Notes under the pieces: generated by a model
The model's input: the letters and a program-made list of their open reading frames with translations, nothing else
Database searches by the model: none
What the model was told of the DNA's origin: nothing
NCBI RefSeq assembly: GCF_000376885.1
Contig: NZ_AQXR01000009.1
Location: forward strand, 62,001-126,000
DNA: 64,000 bases
From: Alloscardovia criceti DSM 17774
Lineage (GTDB): Bacteria; Actinomycetota; Actinomycetes; Actinomycetales; Bifidobacteriaceae
Reading direction: 5' to 3'
Shown: piece after piece, positions 27,119-34,787 of the stretch
Layout: every line of letters starts with the position of its first letter
Numbering within the stretch: the stretch's first letter is position 1
Position numbers and translations under genes: made by a program

Positions 27119-27187
27119 TTTTTTGCACAAAGGACCATGTTACCGAGATTTTCTCAAACATGGTCCTTTTTTGCACTTCGACCCATT
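27119..27187. repeat. Inverted-repeat element overlapping a terminator hairpin
   Basis: One arm starts at 27119 (TTTTTTGCACAAAGGACCAT) and a second TTTTTTGCA arm in the same direction starts at 27169. Between them, 27130-27141 pairs with 27157-27168 as a 12-bp stem ending in TTTTTT, an intrinsic terminator for crgA. The stem is built from the arm's own GACCAT and its complement. Nothing else is seen in 26872-27312. Confidence 0.75.
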
Positions 27188-27312
27188 TCTGAGCGGAAAC
27201 TCGTCTGATTGATCCTCGAAATGGGTTGAGTTGCAAAAATCCGCCTCTAAATCGAAAACTAACCACATATTCTGACGGGAAAATCCTTCCCTCGCCAAAT
27301 TATCAGCAAATA

Positions 27313-28095
27313 TTAGCCAACCATCAGCGGCACCAACCACGCGAGCACAAGCAACACAGCCATTCCGGAGCCATATACGGCCATGCGCTTATTGATGCTG
27401 GCCGATCTGAGCCCCACGAAGCCGTGCATCATGAGCAACGACAGCACCCCGCCAGCAATAAACCCACCAAGATGCGCCTGCCATGCAACGTTTCCCATAA
27501 AAATCGGCAAGAACAACATGACAAACAAGAAGAACATCATCCCCCTCGTTTGTACGCCAATTCGGTTGTAAACGGTCATCATCGCCGCGAACAACCCGTA
27601 AATCGCGCCAGAAGCACCCATAGCTGCAGATGCCAGGTTCCCGGGCCAAAGTGCAAAAAGTACACTTCCGCCGAGCATGCTGACAAGGTACATGCCCAAG
27701 AAAGCCCAATGTCCAAGGAGCTTTTCCATCTGCTTACCCACGAAATACAACGTCAGCATATTCATCAGTAGGTGGATTATCCCGGTATGCAAAAAACCGG
27801 AAGTAATGAGCATCCACGGATTGCTGTACGCCAGCGCGGGAATTAATGCAAATTTTGCATTAAAGACCAAAGTGGCTCCTGGGATCAATTGCAAAATTTG
27901 CTGGACGATAAAAATCACCACATTAATCACGACAAGAACTTGCGTGATGTTCTCGCCATTCATGCGCCAATTATTGCGCCAACGCCTACTAAAACGTTGC
28001 CAATTTTCTTTCAAATCTGTTTGTGTGCGATTCGGATTTCGAGGATCCCATGGTCCTGCAGGGCCGGAATCGCCGCGAGTAAATGGATTAGTCAT
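27313..28095 (-). CDS. Rhomboid-family intramembrane serine protease
   Basis: Membrane protease of 260 aa with six or seven helices. The active-site serine is in GASGAIYG and the partner histidine in WQAHLGGFIAG; HTGIIHLLMNM is the conserved loop of helix 2. The polar N-terminus (about 55 residues, WDPRNPNRTQTD) is cytoplasmic. Start chosen at ATG 28095: there is no ribosome site, but TAAGAT lies exactly 7 nt upstream, the pattern of a leaderless transcript. A longer form from GTG 28155 is possible. It converges on crgA. Confidence 0.88.
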   Translation of the reverse strand: MTNPFTRGDSGPAGPWDPRNPNRTQTDLKENWQRFSRRWRNNWRMNGENITQVLVVINVVIFIVQQILQLIPGATLVFNAKFALIPALAYSNPWMLITSGFLHTGIIHLLMNMLTLYFVGKQMEKLLGHWAFLGMYLVSMLGGSVLFALWPGNLASAAMGASGAIYGLFAAMMTVYNRIGVQTRGMMFFLFVMLFLPIFMGNVAWQAHLGGFIAGGVLSLLMMHGFVGLRSASINKRMAVYGSGMAVLLVLAWLVPLMVG

Positions 28096-28233
28096 ACGGA
28101 TAATCTTATATGCAGCACGATTCAAAAGCGACGAAATCAAATTGAGCATAACCACACCACATTCACAATTTCGCGGTAAAATGAAAACAGAAACTCACCA
28201 TGAGGGTGAGGCACTTGACGAAAGGAGCACTAC

Positions 28234-28467
28234 ATGGAGAACAATCGATCAGGTAATGGCTGGAAGTTCTTCGCGCTACTTTTTGGCGCTATGCTCGCAG
28301 GCGTCGTGGGCTTGTACATATACAGGAAGCAGAATCCAGAGTATGATCCATGGGAGGAACCATGGGAGAACTCGTCTTCTCCTGTAGATTTAGGCAACAG
28401 CGCAGCTAAGGAACTTGCTGTAGAATCTGAAGACGTTGCAGATGAAGAGGATACAAGCAAAAAGTAG
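28234..28467 (+). CDS. Small single-pass membrane protein, 77 aa
   Basis: Not recognised with confidence. One membrane helix (about residues 11-29) follows a short polar N-terminus; the C-terminus is acidic and carries YDPWEEPWE right after the helix. This layout recalls the small actinobacterial proteins of the DLW-39 type found near the origin, but the match is weak. A good ribosome site (AAAGGAG) precedes the ATG. It is divergent from the rhomboid gene. Confidence 0.75.
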   Translation: MENNRSGNGWKFFALLFGAMLAGVVGLYIYRKQNPEYDPWEEPWENSSSPVDLGNSAAKELAVESEDVADEEDTSKK

Positions 28468-28654
28468 GAAGTAATACTCCAGTGATTACTACTCGGTAAT
28501 GCAGAGGAGCCACGCGAAACACCCGGATTTGTATAATGCTACATTTTAGTGCATAATATATTTAAGGTAAGTGAAGAAGTTTCAAATTTATTTGGTGACT
28601 GAACCATTACCCATGTCTTGACAGACATTTTGTTTCATCGCCGAAAGGCCGCGG

Positions 28655-28688
28655 AATGGGAGACGTGCGAGCGTCTCCCATTTTGTGT
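28655..28688 (+). terminator. Intrinsic terminator
   Basis: An 11-bp perfect stem (28655-28665 with 28672-28682), 6-nt loop and TTTTGTG tail. It is 190 nt past the small membrane protein. The intervening 28468-28654 has no open frame but has TATAAT-like hexamers near 28533 and 28553, so the terminator may belong to a short non-coding RNA. Confidence 0.75.
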
Positions 28689-28703
28689 TTCTGATGGGGA
28701 TTT

Positions 28704-29060
28704 GTGTTTTTTGCATTTTGGACTAGGCTACAGCATCGTAAATCCGAGCAGGTGCTTCTCTTCGTGGATATTTTTGTTCCATCGTGTGTTTTTCTAGGAT
28801 TTTTTGCATTTCATCCCATCGCGTGGCGCATTTACCTATAAAACCGCACAAATATATGGTCTCATCTGCAAAAAACCGCAGCAGATCGCATCTATAAGAC
28901 TTCAGGGGGCAACAAAAAAGCTCAACTCCTGATCCTATCTTCCCAACTAGGAATTAATTATGTTGATATAGGCCTAAAACGCCACATTTTTTGCAAATCA
29001 TCCCGCTTTCAGCAGTTCTTACTACCCATTCAGGCAAAATCTGGTACGAAATGCAAAAAA
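28704..29060. repeat. Inverted-repeat elements upstream of the AbiEi-like gene's 3' end
   Basis: Two full elements, 28800-28875 and 28987-29060 (starts 187 bp apart), plus a decayed single arm near 28704-28726 (GACTAG in place of GACCAT). The inner arm halves here read TTTCA-TCCCAT and AATCA-TCCCGC, so the family tolerates TCCC for GACC. No gene is seen in 28690-29172. Confidence 0.75.
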
Positions 29061-29172
29061 TCGAGCAATCCTCTCGCTCTATGCAAAACAAAACATTAAA
29101 TCTTATCCGAACAACACCTATTAGTCACGAAAATCGTGCGAGATCACTCTACCGCTACAATCACGAATTCAG

Positions 29173-30348
29173 CTATTCCAGCGAATGCAAGGTCACATCG
29201 CCTAAACGCATAGCAAGCAAGCGTTTTCTCCGACTCTGCTCGAACTTTGACACCATTGGAACACCCGCAAGTTTTAACTTCGAAAGCATCGCGTTTCCTC
29301 CATTCCTCACAGCCTCCGCAAATTGAAATCGTATTACTTTATATCCACACAGATTCAGCGCCGTTTCCCGATCTTTCTCCCGCAATGCTACCTCCATGAG
29401 GTCTCGGTTTCCTTGTTGCGCAAGCATTTGAGGGTTCACATATTTGTCACGCCCGTCTAATTCTGCAGCAATATATTTGAAATTCTTTTTCGATTTTCCT
29501 ATATTTTTGAGTTTCCATACAAAGTCGGGCCTAATTACTCGAGTTGACTGCAAAGTTGCTGCTTTTGTGCGTTTCATACGAAATAGAGGATTATTTATCA
29601 CCGACTGTAGTTTTGGAAGTTCAAATCCTCCACGAATCATAATCGCTCTGCACAGTGATTCTCCTCCATTTTCAGAAGATGAATCGATAAACTTTGCTTT
29701 AAACTGGGCAACTCGTGCTTTCCAACACCGTTGTCGTTTTATGACAAAGTTTCTGATTTGAATATACGATATTTTATAGATTCGCGATAGTGCATCACAG
29801 ACAATCAATGCCTGATCAAACGGCAACATACGCATACAATCAAAAATGGTTTGCAAAGGCGACGTCACAAACATGCCATGCATGACGCCCATCCTGTCAT
29901 CCAGAGCAAGATAGCCGTTATTGCGCAATTTTTTACGATCAAACTCCTTCGTACATATTTTTTTATATTTTGGAGCCGAACGACAATCTTTTATGTAATG
30001 AAAACGAACCGGTAAAGTTTTTCGCCTACCCGTTGCTGTATGCTGATCGACTGCAAAATGCACGTTTCGATGAAATTTTGGATGAATGACGGCGCCGTGA
30101 AGCGCGGCAGCAGAAACAGCAGAGACCACCCAATTCCTATGTTTTTTAGCCATTGCAACTATGCGAGCTCGAATTTGTTCAGAGTTTGAGAGCTCATCCC
30201 ATTTGTGGGATTCTACAAATCCGCCGGGAATAGGCTGAACGATTTTGCCTTGTTTCACTCTTCGCAACAGACGCCTTCGCTCGTTTCGGCACGAGGGCTG
30301 TTGGATTGTCTCTGTGAGCTGAGCGCCTGATCTGTTTATTTCATGCAT
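29173..30348 (-). CDS. AbiEi-like winged-helix plus DUF559/Vsr-like nuclease-fold protein
   Basis: A 391-aa protein found alone, with no AbiEii toxin gene beside it. The N-terminal 60 residues (RRLLRRVKQGKIVQPIPGGFV) look like the AbiEi antitoxin DNA-binding region. The C-terminal part (about 280-365) has a PD-(D/E)XK/DUF559 pattern: RPDFVWKL, AAELDGRDKY with an acidic pair, then EKDRETALNLCGYKVIRF. The coding sequence is much more AT-rich than its neighbours and rich in Lys/Asn/Ile, suggesting acquisition. Inverted-repeat elements flank it on both sides. A defence or selfish-element role is possible; family knowledge does not settle it. Confidence 0.75.
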   Translation of the reverse strand: MHEINRSGAQLTETIQQPSCRNERRRLLRRVKQGKIVQPIPGGFVESHKWDELSNSEQIRARIVAMAKKHRNWVVSAVSAAALHGAVIHPKFHRNVHFAVDQHTATGRRKTLPVRFHYIKDCRSAPKYKKICTKEFDRKKLRNNGYLALDDRMGVMHGMFVTSPLQTIFDCMRMLPFDQALIVCDALSRIYKISYIQIRNFVIKRQRCWKARVAQFKAKFIDSSSENGGESLCRAIMIRGGFELPKLQSVINNPLFRMKRTKAATLQSTRVIRPDFVWKLKNIGKSKKNFKYIAAELDGRDKYVNPQMLAQQGNRDLMEVALREKDRETALNLCGYKVIRFQFAEAVRNGGNAMLSKLKLAGVPMVSKFEQSRRKRLLAMRLGDVTLHSLE

Positions 30349-30524
30349 ACCCCTACTGTGTATGAGAAGGAGACACTGGAGCGAGTCCAGACCAGAATGT
30401 TTACGAATGTGGATAATTCGTTACGGGCGGGATTGTCTTGCTTTGTTTTGTTTTATATTGCTTTGCATCGTTACGTTTTGTGTAGAGCAACTTTTCCGAC
30501 GCATTCACCCGTGTTTATGGTATG

Positions 30525-30597
30525 TTTTTTGCAGATGGGACCATTTTGTCTCATATATGCCCTCAACGGTACGCATAAATGGTCATATCTGCAAAAA
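30525..30597. repeat. Inverted-repeat element in a divergent promoter region
   Basis: Complete 73-bp element with arms TTTTTTGCAGATGGGACCAT and ATGGTCATATCTGCAAAAA. It lies between two divergently transcribed genes and ends 42 bp before the sterol-carrier-like start, so it sits in or next to that promoter. Confidence 0.85.
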
Positions 30598-30626
30598 GCG
30601 GGCATATCAATACCCAAAGCACCTTG

Positions 30627-30632
30627 TACAAT
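30627..30632 (+). promoter_or_regulatory. -10 hexamer of a probable leaderless gene
   Basis: TACAAT exactly 7 nt before ATG 30640, with no ribosome-binding sequence. Transcription would begin at or next to the ATG. Confidence 0.5.
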
Positions 30633-30639
30633 CAGAATC

Positions 30640-31065
30640 ATGCCAGTAATCAAACAAACCGATATCCTCGAAGGTGAAACTGCACTCAAAAATTGGGCAC
30701 GTCTTGCTAAAAATGAAGCAGAAATGGCCCATAACACGACCGATCTTTTGTCGATTTCCCCAAAACTCGCCCGGCGTGAAATGGCAATGGCGGTCCGGTA
30801 TTCACTCTATATGTTGCAATTGCGCGCACCCGGTCCGGGAGTAGAAGTCCGCGTCGCACCTTTTGCCGCAGTCAAAGTCTTAGAGGGACCAAAATCCGAC
30901 CCCCACAACCTGACTCCTCCTGACGCGATTGAGCTCGAGCCCGCCGTCTGGCTGCGTCTGGCGTGTGGCATCACTATGTGGACTGAGGAAAAAGAGGCAG
31001 GGAACATTTCGGCGATAGGTGAGCGCGACGACCTCAGTGGAGTGCTGCCACTTCCGATTGACTAA
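30640..31065 (+). CDS. Sterol-carrier-like (bacterial SCP orthologue) protein, 141 aa
   Basis: Matches the actinobacterial sterol carrier family pattern: an N-terminal helix (ALKNWARL), ARREMAMAVRYSLYML, RAPGPGVEVRVAPFAAV, AIELEPAVWLRLA and a closing SGERDDLSGVLPL-type segment (here IGERDDLSGVLPL). Cytoplasmic; the ligand and role are unknown in this family. ATG 30640 was chosen although an open frame extends upstream through the repeat element, because homology begins there and a -10-like TACAAT precedes it by 7 nt. Confidence 0.85.
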   Translation: MPVIKQTDILEGETALKNWARLAKNEAEMAHNTTDLLSISPKLARREMAMAVRYSLYMLQLRAPGPGVEVRVAPFAAVKVLEGPKSDPHNLTPPDAIELEPAVWLRLACGITMWTEEKEAGNISAIGERDDLSGVLPLPID

Positions 31066-31097
31066 AGTCTCGTCTTTTTGACTAGCTTTTCGTGGAA

Positions 31098-31171
31098 TTT
31101 TTTGCAAGTGTGACCATTTCTGTCTGATTTTTCTGCTGAATTGAGAATTTCATGGTCCGATTTGCAAAAAA
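31098..31171. repeat. Inverted-repeat element between convergent genes
   Basis: Complete 74-bp element (arms TTTTTTGCAAGTGTGACCAT and ATGGTCCGATTTGCAAAAAA) 33 bp after the sterol-carrier-like stop. A C9 tract followed by A7 lies just downstream (31186-31201). The gap to trpS (31066-31390) holds nothing else I can support. Confidence 0.85.
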
Positions 31172-31390
31172 CTCGTCCAAAATCGCCCCCCCCCAAAAAA
31201 ATGCAATGGGCGCCCAGCCATTTCAGCCGAACGCCCATTGTCACATTCTTGAGTCTGCCCTATGCTGCGGGTCATAAACACCGAGCGAAACTTCCGCCCA
31301 ACCTCGCCTGTTCCGGCTTAACCCAGCAAAATCGCCGAAGAAACGCCGATTTCAAGCGCAAGAAAAAGTCTACTAACCAGTTACTGCTAA

Positions 31391-32479
31391 CTAGTAAACC
31401 ATGCCCATTGCCTCACGCACCTCGTCGAGAGTCTGATTGGCGATTTCATTGGCACGCTTGTTGCCCTCGTGCAGGATGTCACGCACGGTGTCCATGTCCT
31501 TCGCCAACTCTGCACGACGCTCGCGATGCTCAGCCAAGAAGGAATTCACGGATTCGATGACATATGCCTTCAGTGCACCGCCGCCACCATTGCCAATCTC
31601 CTCAGCAATTTCGCGAGGGTCGCGCCCCGTCACGAGGCCGGCAGTCGTCAGCAAAGCAGACACCTGAGGGCGATTGACTGGATCGAAAGTAATCATGCGC
31701 TCGGAATCGGTTGGGCTCTTCTTGATAAGCTTGGCCGTTTCCTCGGCGGTCGCGCCCAACATAATCGAATTACCGTAAGACTTACTCATCTTGCGACCGT
31801 CAAGTCCTGGAATTTCAGGCGCATCAGACAGAATCGCCGCAGGCTCTGGGAAAACAGGGTTGTTCTTTGCATAACGTTCATTGAAGCGTCGTGCAATAGT
31901 ACGTGTGATTTCAATATGTGGAAGGTTGTCCTTACCAATTGGGACAACGTTCGCTTTGCAAAAAAGAATATCGCATGCCTGATGCACAGGATACGTCAAA
32001 AGCAGACCTGTCAAGGCATGACCGGATGACTCCATTTCTGCTTTCACCGTTGGATTGCGATGGAGTTCGGCCTCGGTCACCAGCGACAAGAATGGCAGCA
32101 TCAGCTGGTTTTCGGCGGCCACAGCAGAGTGCGTAAACATCATCGTTTTGGCCGGATCAATGCCCGCCGCCATGTAATCCAGCACCAGATTCAATACGTT
32201 GTCCTGAATATTGTCCGTGGTATCGCGGTCGGTAATTACCTGATAATCGGCAATAATAATATTGGTATTAACGCCCTTGTTTTGCATGGCAACGCGTTCT
32301 TTAATCGAACCAAAATAATGGCCCAAATGCAGGCGTCCCGTTGGGCGATCGCCCGTCAGCATGGTAAAAGCGCTTGGATTCTTTTCCAATTGTTCCGCTG
32401 TTTTATCCGACAACTCTTTCGCGGCTAAGAAGCTCGCGCTTAATTCGTTTCCCGCTGCTGTCATTTGTGGCTCTGTCAT
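31391..32479 (-). CDS. trpS: Tryptophanyl-tRNA synthetase
   Basis: Class I aminoacyl-tRNA synthetase charging tRNA-Trp. The HIGH motif is HLGH (residues 51-54) after TGDRPTGRL, and the KMSKS motif lies near residue 229 (GRKMSKSYGN). ITDRDTTDNIQDN and the C-terminal domain are typical. A 40-residue N-terminal extension precedes the Rossmann fold. GGAGCGG lies 3 nt before ATG 32479. No T-box-like leader is visible in the 171-bp divergent gap to the DUF3073 gene. Confidence 0.96.
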   Translation of the reverse strand: MTEPQMTAAGNELSASFLAAKELSDKTAEQLEKNPSAFTMLTGDRPTGRLHLGHYFGSIKERVAMQNKGVNTNIIIADYQVITDRDTTDNIQDNVLNLVLDYMAAGIDPAKTMMFTHSAVAAENQLMLPFLSLVTEAELHRNPTVKAEMESSGHALTGLLLTYPVHQACDILFCKANVVPIGKDNLPHIEITRTIARRFNERYAKNNPVFPEPAAILSDAPEIPGLDGRKMSKSYGNSIMLGATAEETAKLIKKSPTDSERMITFDPVNRPQVSALLTTAGLVTGRDPREIAEEIGNGGGGALKAYVIESVNSFLAEHRERRAELAKDMDTVRDILHEGNKRANEIANQTLDEVREAMGMVY

Positions 32480-32650
32480 ATCCGCTCCACTCTCTTTAGC
32501 TTCTTCGATAATTCTTCTTTAGCTTCTAGCCTATTTTGTTGTTATTTAGTGTAGAAGTTTTCTCCGACATTATGGGGTAGTGGTAACCTATGAGAGATGA
32601 ATTAGATATGTTGCGCTTTTGAGCGCTTATGAGCAAGCGAAGGGGGTCAG

Positions 32651-32992
32651 ATGGGCCGCGGACGCCAAAAGGCAAAACAAACAAAAATTGCCCGTAAGCT
32701 CAAATATCTGACAACTGATACAGATTACGACGAGCTCGCAAAGGAGCTTAGCCATCACGATGATGACGATGCAAACTTTGAAGCCGTTTCAGAAGAGCCA
32801 GTAGAATCCGTAGAAACTGGCGATTTACAAGAATCAGCAGATGTAACAGAATCAACAGATGAGGATTTGGACGATTATGCAGCGTGGGCTGCTCAGGCAG
32901 CAAAGCGCGCAGAAGCGAAACCTGCCGTTTCGCCAGTCAAGCATAAACCATTTCCAAAGATTCCAATGCCTGGAATTAAGCCAAAAAATTGA
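32651..32992 (+). CDS. DUF3073 protein
   Basis: Small actinobacterial protein of unknown function. The conserved N-terminus MGRGRQKAKQTKIARKLKY and the TDTDYDELAKEL segment define DUF3073. The middle is acidic and disordered. The C-terminus is an unusual basic, Pro-rich tail (VKHKPFPKIPMPGIKPKN). AAGGGGG precedes the ATG. Monocistronic, with its own terminator. Confidence 0.9.
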   Translation: MGRGRQKAKQTKIARKLKYLTTDTDYDELAKELSHHDDDDANFEAVSEEPVESVETGDLQESADVTESTDEDLDDYAAWAAQAAKRAEAKPAVSPVKHKPFPKIPMPGIKPKN

Positions 32993-33026
32993 GGCACGCT
33001 GATTTTGCTAGAAAATCGTAAATAAG

Positions 33027-33075
33027 AGTTGGATTCTTGAGATTTCAATAATTTTCTCAAGAATCCAACTTTTTT
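33027..33075. terminator. Terminator shared by DUF3073 and U32 genes
   Basis: A 16-bp perfect stem (33027-33042 with 33055-33070), 12-nt loop, then TTTTT. It lies between convergent genes. Confidence 0.88.
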
Positions 33076-33154
33076 ATTGCCTAAATTTACTGCGATAAAG
33101 CGTCTCACATGCTAAGACAACAGCGCCGAGCAGCGAGACATTCCACAATTTGCA

Positions 33155-34600
33155 TTATTCCTCAGAATTCTTCAGTAAATCCTCTTTACGGAACTGTCGA
33201 ATAGGCTTCTTTGGCGCCAATTTTGGCGCACGCATTGGAGTGGCAGGAGACATTGGTTCAGGGCACGGCAACGAGAAGATATGCGTTGGATGATTTGCAG
33301 CCTCGACCTTATTGCCCTTTTCATCCCAAATATCATCAGCAACTTCCAGCACATACGGCTGCACGCCTGGGCGCACGAATTCGACCTTTAAGCCAGGAAT
33401 AACCTTGTTTTTCGCCTTAAACGTGACGCGACCATCCTGCCACGAAATGACATCGCCAACCATCTGCCAATCGTTGATATAGCCGCCCTTTTCTGTCTCC
33501 TGACCCGCTGGAGATTCTGGATAATAGAACGCTGTGCAGTATGGGCGATGCACGACCTTAAAAGGCTCGTCCTTCAACCATTGTGGCAATTCAAGATGGC
33601 CGAAATCGCCGGATTCACGCTGCTCTACGTACATATTCGTAGCCATTTTATACGCATTTGTGACAACGGCAGAATACAAAGCAGACTTCGCACGACCCTC
33701 GATTTTCAAGCTGGTCGCGCCGGCATCGATTAAATCATCGATGTGTTCCAACATGTTCATATCTTGAGAATTGAAAAGATATGCGCCATGCTCGGTTTGC
33801 TCGATTGGATAGAACTCATTAGGGCGACGTTCTTCAACGACGCTCCACTTCCAGCGACACGACTGCGCACAATCGCCATGGTTCGCATCGCGGCCCGTCA
33901 TGTGCTGCGAAATCAAACACCGCCCAGAAAATGCCATGCACATAGATCCGTGAACGAAGCATTCAATGTCCAAATCGGCCGGTGTATTTTTGCGAATATC
34001 GCGCACGGCATCCAAGCTCAATTCGCGCGCCAAAACCACACGCTTTGCGCCCAGTTCATACAAAGAATTTGCGGCGAGATAATTAACAACTCCCGCCTGA
34101 GTAGAAATGTGAATTTCCAACTGCGGGGCGACACGATGCGCCATCATCATGACACCGATGTCAGATACGATGACCGCATCCACACCAATATCGGCGAGGT
34201 CGGAAATATACTGCTCGATGCCCTGAATTTCAGGATTTGTAGGCAAAACATTACACGTAATAAAAATGCGCGCGTGACGTGCATGCGCATAACGCACAGC
34301 CTCTTGCAAATCTTCGTATGAGAGATTCTTTGGAGCGGTGCGCATGCCGAACATTTTTCCTGCGCAATATACGGCGTCTGCACCATAATCGATGGCCAGT
34401 TTGACCGTTTCAAGATTGCCTGCTGGCGCTAAAACCTCTGGACGATGGCGACGCATCATCGGATTGCTCAGACTATACGGTGGCTCATGATCCGCGAGCG
34501 CGGCGGTGATGCGCGGTGCGTTGTCACCGAAAAATTCTGTATTTACTAATCCTTCAATTTCCCCGCGCTGGGCGGGCTTTGCCATACCGGTTTCATTCAT
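33155..34600 (-). CDS. Peptidase U32 family protein (YegQ/TrhP/RlhA-like)
   Basis: 481 aa. The N-terminal TIM-barrel region begins PEVLAPAGNLETVKLAIDYGADAVY. The U32 signature is ECFVHGSMCMAFSGRCLIS, followed by DCAQSCRW, so the conserved cysteines that can hold an iron-sulfur cluster are present. The C-terminal region (about 380-445) resembles the beta-barrel seen in tRNA/rRNA hydroxylation members. Collagenase activity was the first annotation of the family; RNA hydroxylation is now shown for several members. It starts without a ribosome site; CACAAT lies 7 nt before the ATG. A second ATG is five codons in. Confidence 0.88.
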   Translation of the reverse strand: MNETGMAKPAQRGEIEGLVNTEFFGDNAPRITAALADHEPPYSLSNPMMRRHRPEVLAPAGNLETVKLAIDYGADAVYCAGKMFGMRTAPKNLSYEDLQEAVRYAHARHARIFITCNVLPTNPEIQGIEQYISDLADIGVDAVIVSDIGVMMMAHRVAPQLEIHISTQAGVVNYLAANSLYELGAKRVVLARELSLDAVRDIRKNTPADLDIECFVHGSMCMAFSGRCLISQHMTGRDANHGDCAQSCRWKWSVVEERRPNEFYPIEQTEHGAYLFNSQDMNMLEHIDDLIDAGATSLKIEGRAKSALYSAVVTNAYKMATNMYVEQRESGDFGHLELPQWLKDEPFKVVHRPYCTAFYYPESPAGQETEKGGYINDWQMVGDVISWQDGRVTFKAKNKVIPGLKVEFVRPGVQPYVLEVADDIWDEKGNKVEAANHPTHIFSLPCPEPMSPATPMRAPKLAPKKPIRQFRKEDLLKNSEE

Positions 34601-34714
34601 AATGAATATTGTGCCTGAACCGCCCCGACAAGAGGCCTTATGCCGCGAGCGTATTCATGTGACATGTGCATGAAGTTTGCGGGAGGGGCGGCACGTTCGA
34701 TGGGTCTAGGCAGA

Positions 34715-34733
34715 TTTTGCAGATTGGACCATA
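34715..34733 (+). repeat. Single repeat arm in the thrE-U32 gap
   Basis: One arm (TTTTGCAGATTGGACCATA) with no good inverted partner; a remnant (GTGCGCAAAAGC) lies 20 bp on. It is in the 187-bp gap between two leftward genes. Confidence 0.6.
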
Positions 34734-34787
34734 AACCATCTCATAAGAGTGCGCAAAAGCCTGCGATTCTTCCCCGAAATCACACAC

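Noticed and set aside
27226-27771. Open frames antisense to the rhomboid gene
   Set aside because: Low-complexity basic protein with no ribosome site; the rhomboid reading has all catalytic motifs.
27855-27870. Repeat-arm-like sequence in the rhomboid gene (TTTTGCATTAAAGACC)
   Set aside because: Only four T, GACCAA end, no partner arm and in conserved coding sequence; probably chance.
30343-30639. Upstream extension of the sterol-carrier-like gene
   Set aside because: It would translate through the inverted-repeat element and has no homology; the family begins at 30640.
31480-32430. Open frames antisense to trpS
   Set aside because: Shadow of a highly conserved gene.
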